Assembly (NCBI RefSeq): GCF_000472545.1
Contig: NZ_AWZV01000007.1
Span: forward strand, 124,167-188,166
Direction of reading: 5' to 3'
Length of the DNA stretch: 64,000 nucleotides
DNA from: Burkholderia sp. WSM2232
GTDB taxonomy: Bacteria > Pseudomonadota > Gammaproteobacteria > Burkholderiales > Burkholderiaceae
The position numbers were made by a program, and so were the translations under genes. Below the pieces are notes generated by a model. It was given only the letters and a program-made list of their open reading frames with translations, had not been told where the DNA came from and made no database searches. This document shows positions 63,174-64,000 of this stretch, in pieces; position 1 is the stretch's first letter, and each line of letters starts with the position of its first letter.

Positions 63174-64000
63174 CTACTCCGCAGCGCCGGCGACATGTGA
63201 ATGCTCGCGCGTGTGCAATACGGACGCCGCCACTTGGCATTCCTCGATCATCACGCGAAACGTCGGCGCGCAATGCGCAGCGGCGGTCGCGCCCATTGCC
63301 GCGTCGTGCCCGTTTTCCGCGGTGCCGCCCACGCCGACCACGAGCGTCGCCCGCGGCCGCCATTCGCGCGTACGCCGCAGCATGTTGCGCAGATAGGGCG
63401 GCGACTCCGGAGCGTCCAGCGTCACGATGCAGATGATCGGCGCATTCCTGAAGCCCGGTTCGTCGGCGCGCGCGCTGCGGTAGCCGGAGTGCGTCGCCAT
63501 AATCGGTGCGAAGCCGAGGCGGCCGAGCAGTTGCACCGCGATGGCGGTCGTCACTTCGTCGAACGCGCCGCGTCCGGGCACGCACAACACCGCGGTTCTC
63601 TCGCCGTCATTGGGTGAGGACGGATGAGCGCGCGCATGAGTGGCGTTTCGCTCCGACAGATCCGCCGACGTAGCCGCGTGCAGCGCCAGCGCGTCGTGCG
63701 GTTCCGGGCGCGCGAGGCGGTCCGGCAAACCCTCCGCAATCTCGAGGTTTTCGACGATGTCCACCAGTGCTTCGTTCACGCGCGCCAACTGGTCGGGCAT
63801 CAGCACCCCGCGCATTGCATCGTTGCGTGCGAGTTTGAGCCCTTCGAGCGCGACCTTGTCGTAGTAGTCGATCAGCGACATCTCGCGCAACAGGCGCTCG
63901 GCCTGCACGATCGCTTCGTGCGGATCGTCGGCCAGCAACCGTTGATAGAAAGTTTGCGCGGGTGTGAGCGCCGGCTGGTCGCCGAGCAGCACCGTTAGAA
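63174..64000 (-). CDS. C-terminal part of AI-2E/PerM-type transporter (cut by window edge)
   Basis: The frame is open to the right edge, with 272 codons after an internal GTG at 63992, and begins LTVLLGDQPALTPAQTFYQRLLADDPHEA. That sequence is the cytosolic C-terminal extension found in long AI-2E family (PerM-like) membrane proteins. The membrane part lies outside the window. The last 150 residues include an alpha/beta region (VLCVPGRGAFDEVTTAIAVQLL) of unknown role. Identification rests on this extension only. Confidence 0.7.
   Translation of the reverse strand, partial: LTVLLGDQPALTPAQTFYQRLLADDPHEAIVQAERLLREMSLIDYYDKVALEGLKLARNDAMRGVLMPDQLARVNEALVDIVENLEIAEGLPDRLARPEPHDALALHAATSADLSERNATHARAHPSSPNDGERTAVLCVPGRGAFDEVTTAIAVQLLGRLGFAPIMATHSGYRSARADEPGFRNAPIICIVTLDAPESPPYLRNMLRRTREWRPRATLVVGVGGTAENGHDAAMGATAAAHCAPTFRVMIEECQVAASVLHTREHSHVAGAAE

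Noticed and set aside
63174..64000. Universal-stress or isomerase-type identity for the right-edge protein
   Set aside because: The N-terminal part of the visible sequence matches the C-terminal extension of AI-2E/PerM transporters better, and the frame continues past the edge.

Overview
The window is high-GC DNA with strongly GC3-biased genes. Its gene content fits a plant- or soil-associated Burkholderiales bacterium, most likely Paraburkholderia, and possibly a secondary chromosome. The pointers are a true ACC deaminase (acdS) with its divergent Lrp-type regulator, a VpsR/BerB-type enhancer-binding protein, a stand-alone second rpoN, NadV-type nicotinamide salvage and several Burkholderia-type small stress proteins. 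This is inference from gene content, because no rRNA, tRNA or replication gene is present. I see no insertion sequence, prophage, CRISPR array or transposase.

Layout, left to right. (1) 1-4579: most of an Lhr-type helicase, cut by the left edge, divergent from an AraC regulator (4834-5805). Then a FUSC-type membrane protein and a Na+/H+ antiporter on the minus strand. (2) 7842-15213: a run of small stress-type genes on both strands (DUF3175, PRC-barrel, topoisomerase IB, an acidic protein, a PfpI-like protein, DUF4142, DUF1488, a glycine-zipper protein, a PA2169-type bundle protein and a BON protein). (3) 15705-17186: a second rpoN with its own terminator, then an AruH-like aminotransferase. 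(4) 18576-22299: a FadR-type regulator and lutABC for lactate oxidation, with a near-consensus promoter abutting a perfect operator palindrome. (5) 22354-26579: a two-gene DNA repair operon, FAN1-like VRR-NUC nuclease plus a nuclease/Fe-S helicase fusion, under a near-consensus LexA box. (6) 26601-33229: a large MscS channel, a VpsR-like regulator, and a gene-poor stretch. (7) 33230-38201: nadV, an NTF2-like protein, a prolyl-4-hydroxylase-like dioxygenase, a GNAT enzyme and a DHA2 exporter. (8) 38794-41978: an isocitrate lyase/PEP mutase enzyme with a sigma-54 promoter, divergent from a PrpR-type activator. (9) 42146-44496: ahpC-ahpF behind an OxyR-type site. (10) 44716-52415: pirin/LysR, acdS/acdR, an exported MsrA, a MipA/OmpV porin-like protein and a periplasmic trehalase. 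(11) 52659-58930: a four-gene signalling operon, hybrid kinase, CheR, CheB and REC-kinase. (12) 58964-63140: a LysR gene divergent from an aminotransferase, class II aldolase and ketopantoate-reductase-like operon. The right edge holds the C-terminal part of an AI-2E/PerM-type transporter.

The strongest signals for a second look are the SOS-boxed nuclease-helicase operon and the CheR/CheB module that has no chemoreceptor, CheA or CheW. Next is the sigma-54 subsystem: the sigma factor itself, two activators and one well-formed -24/-12 promoter. Coordinates include stop codons. Where the longest reading frame starts upstream of a better-supported start, the better-supported start is used and the reason is given.
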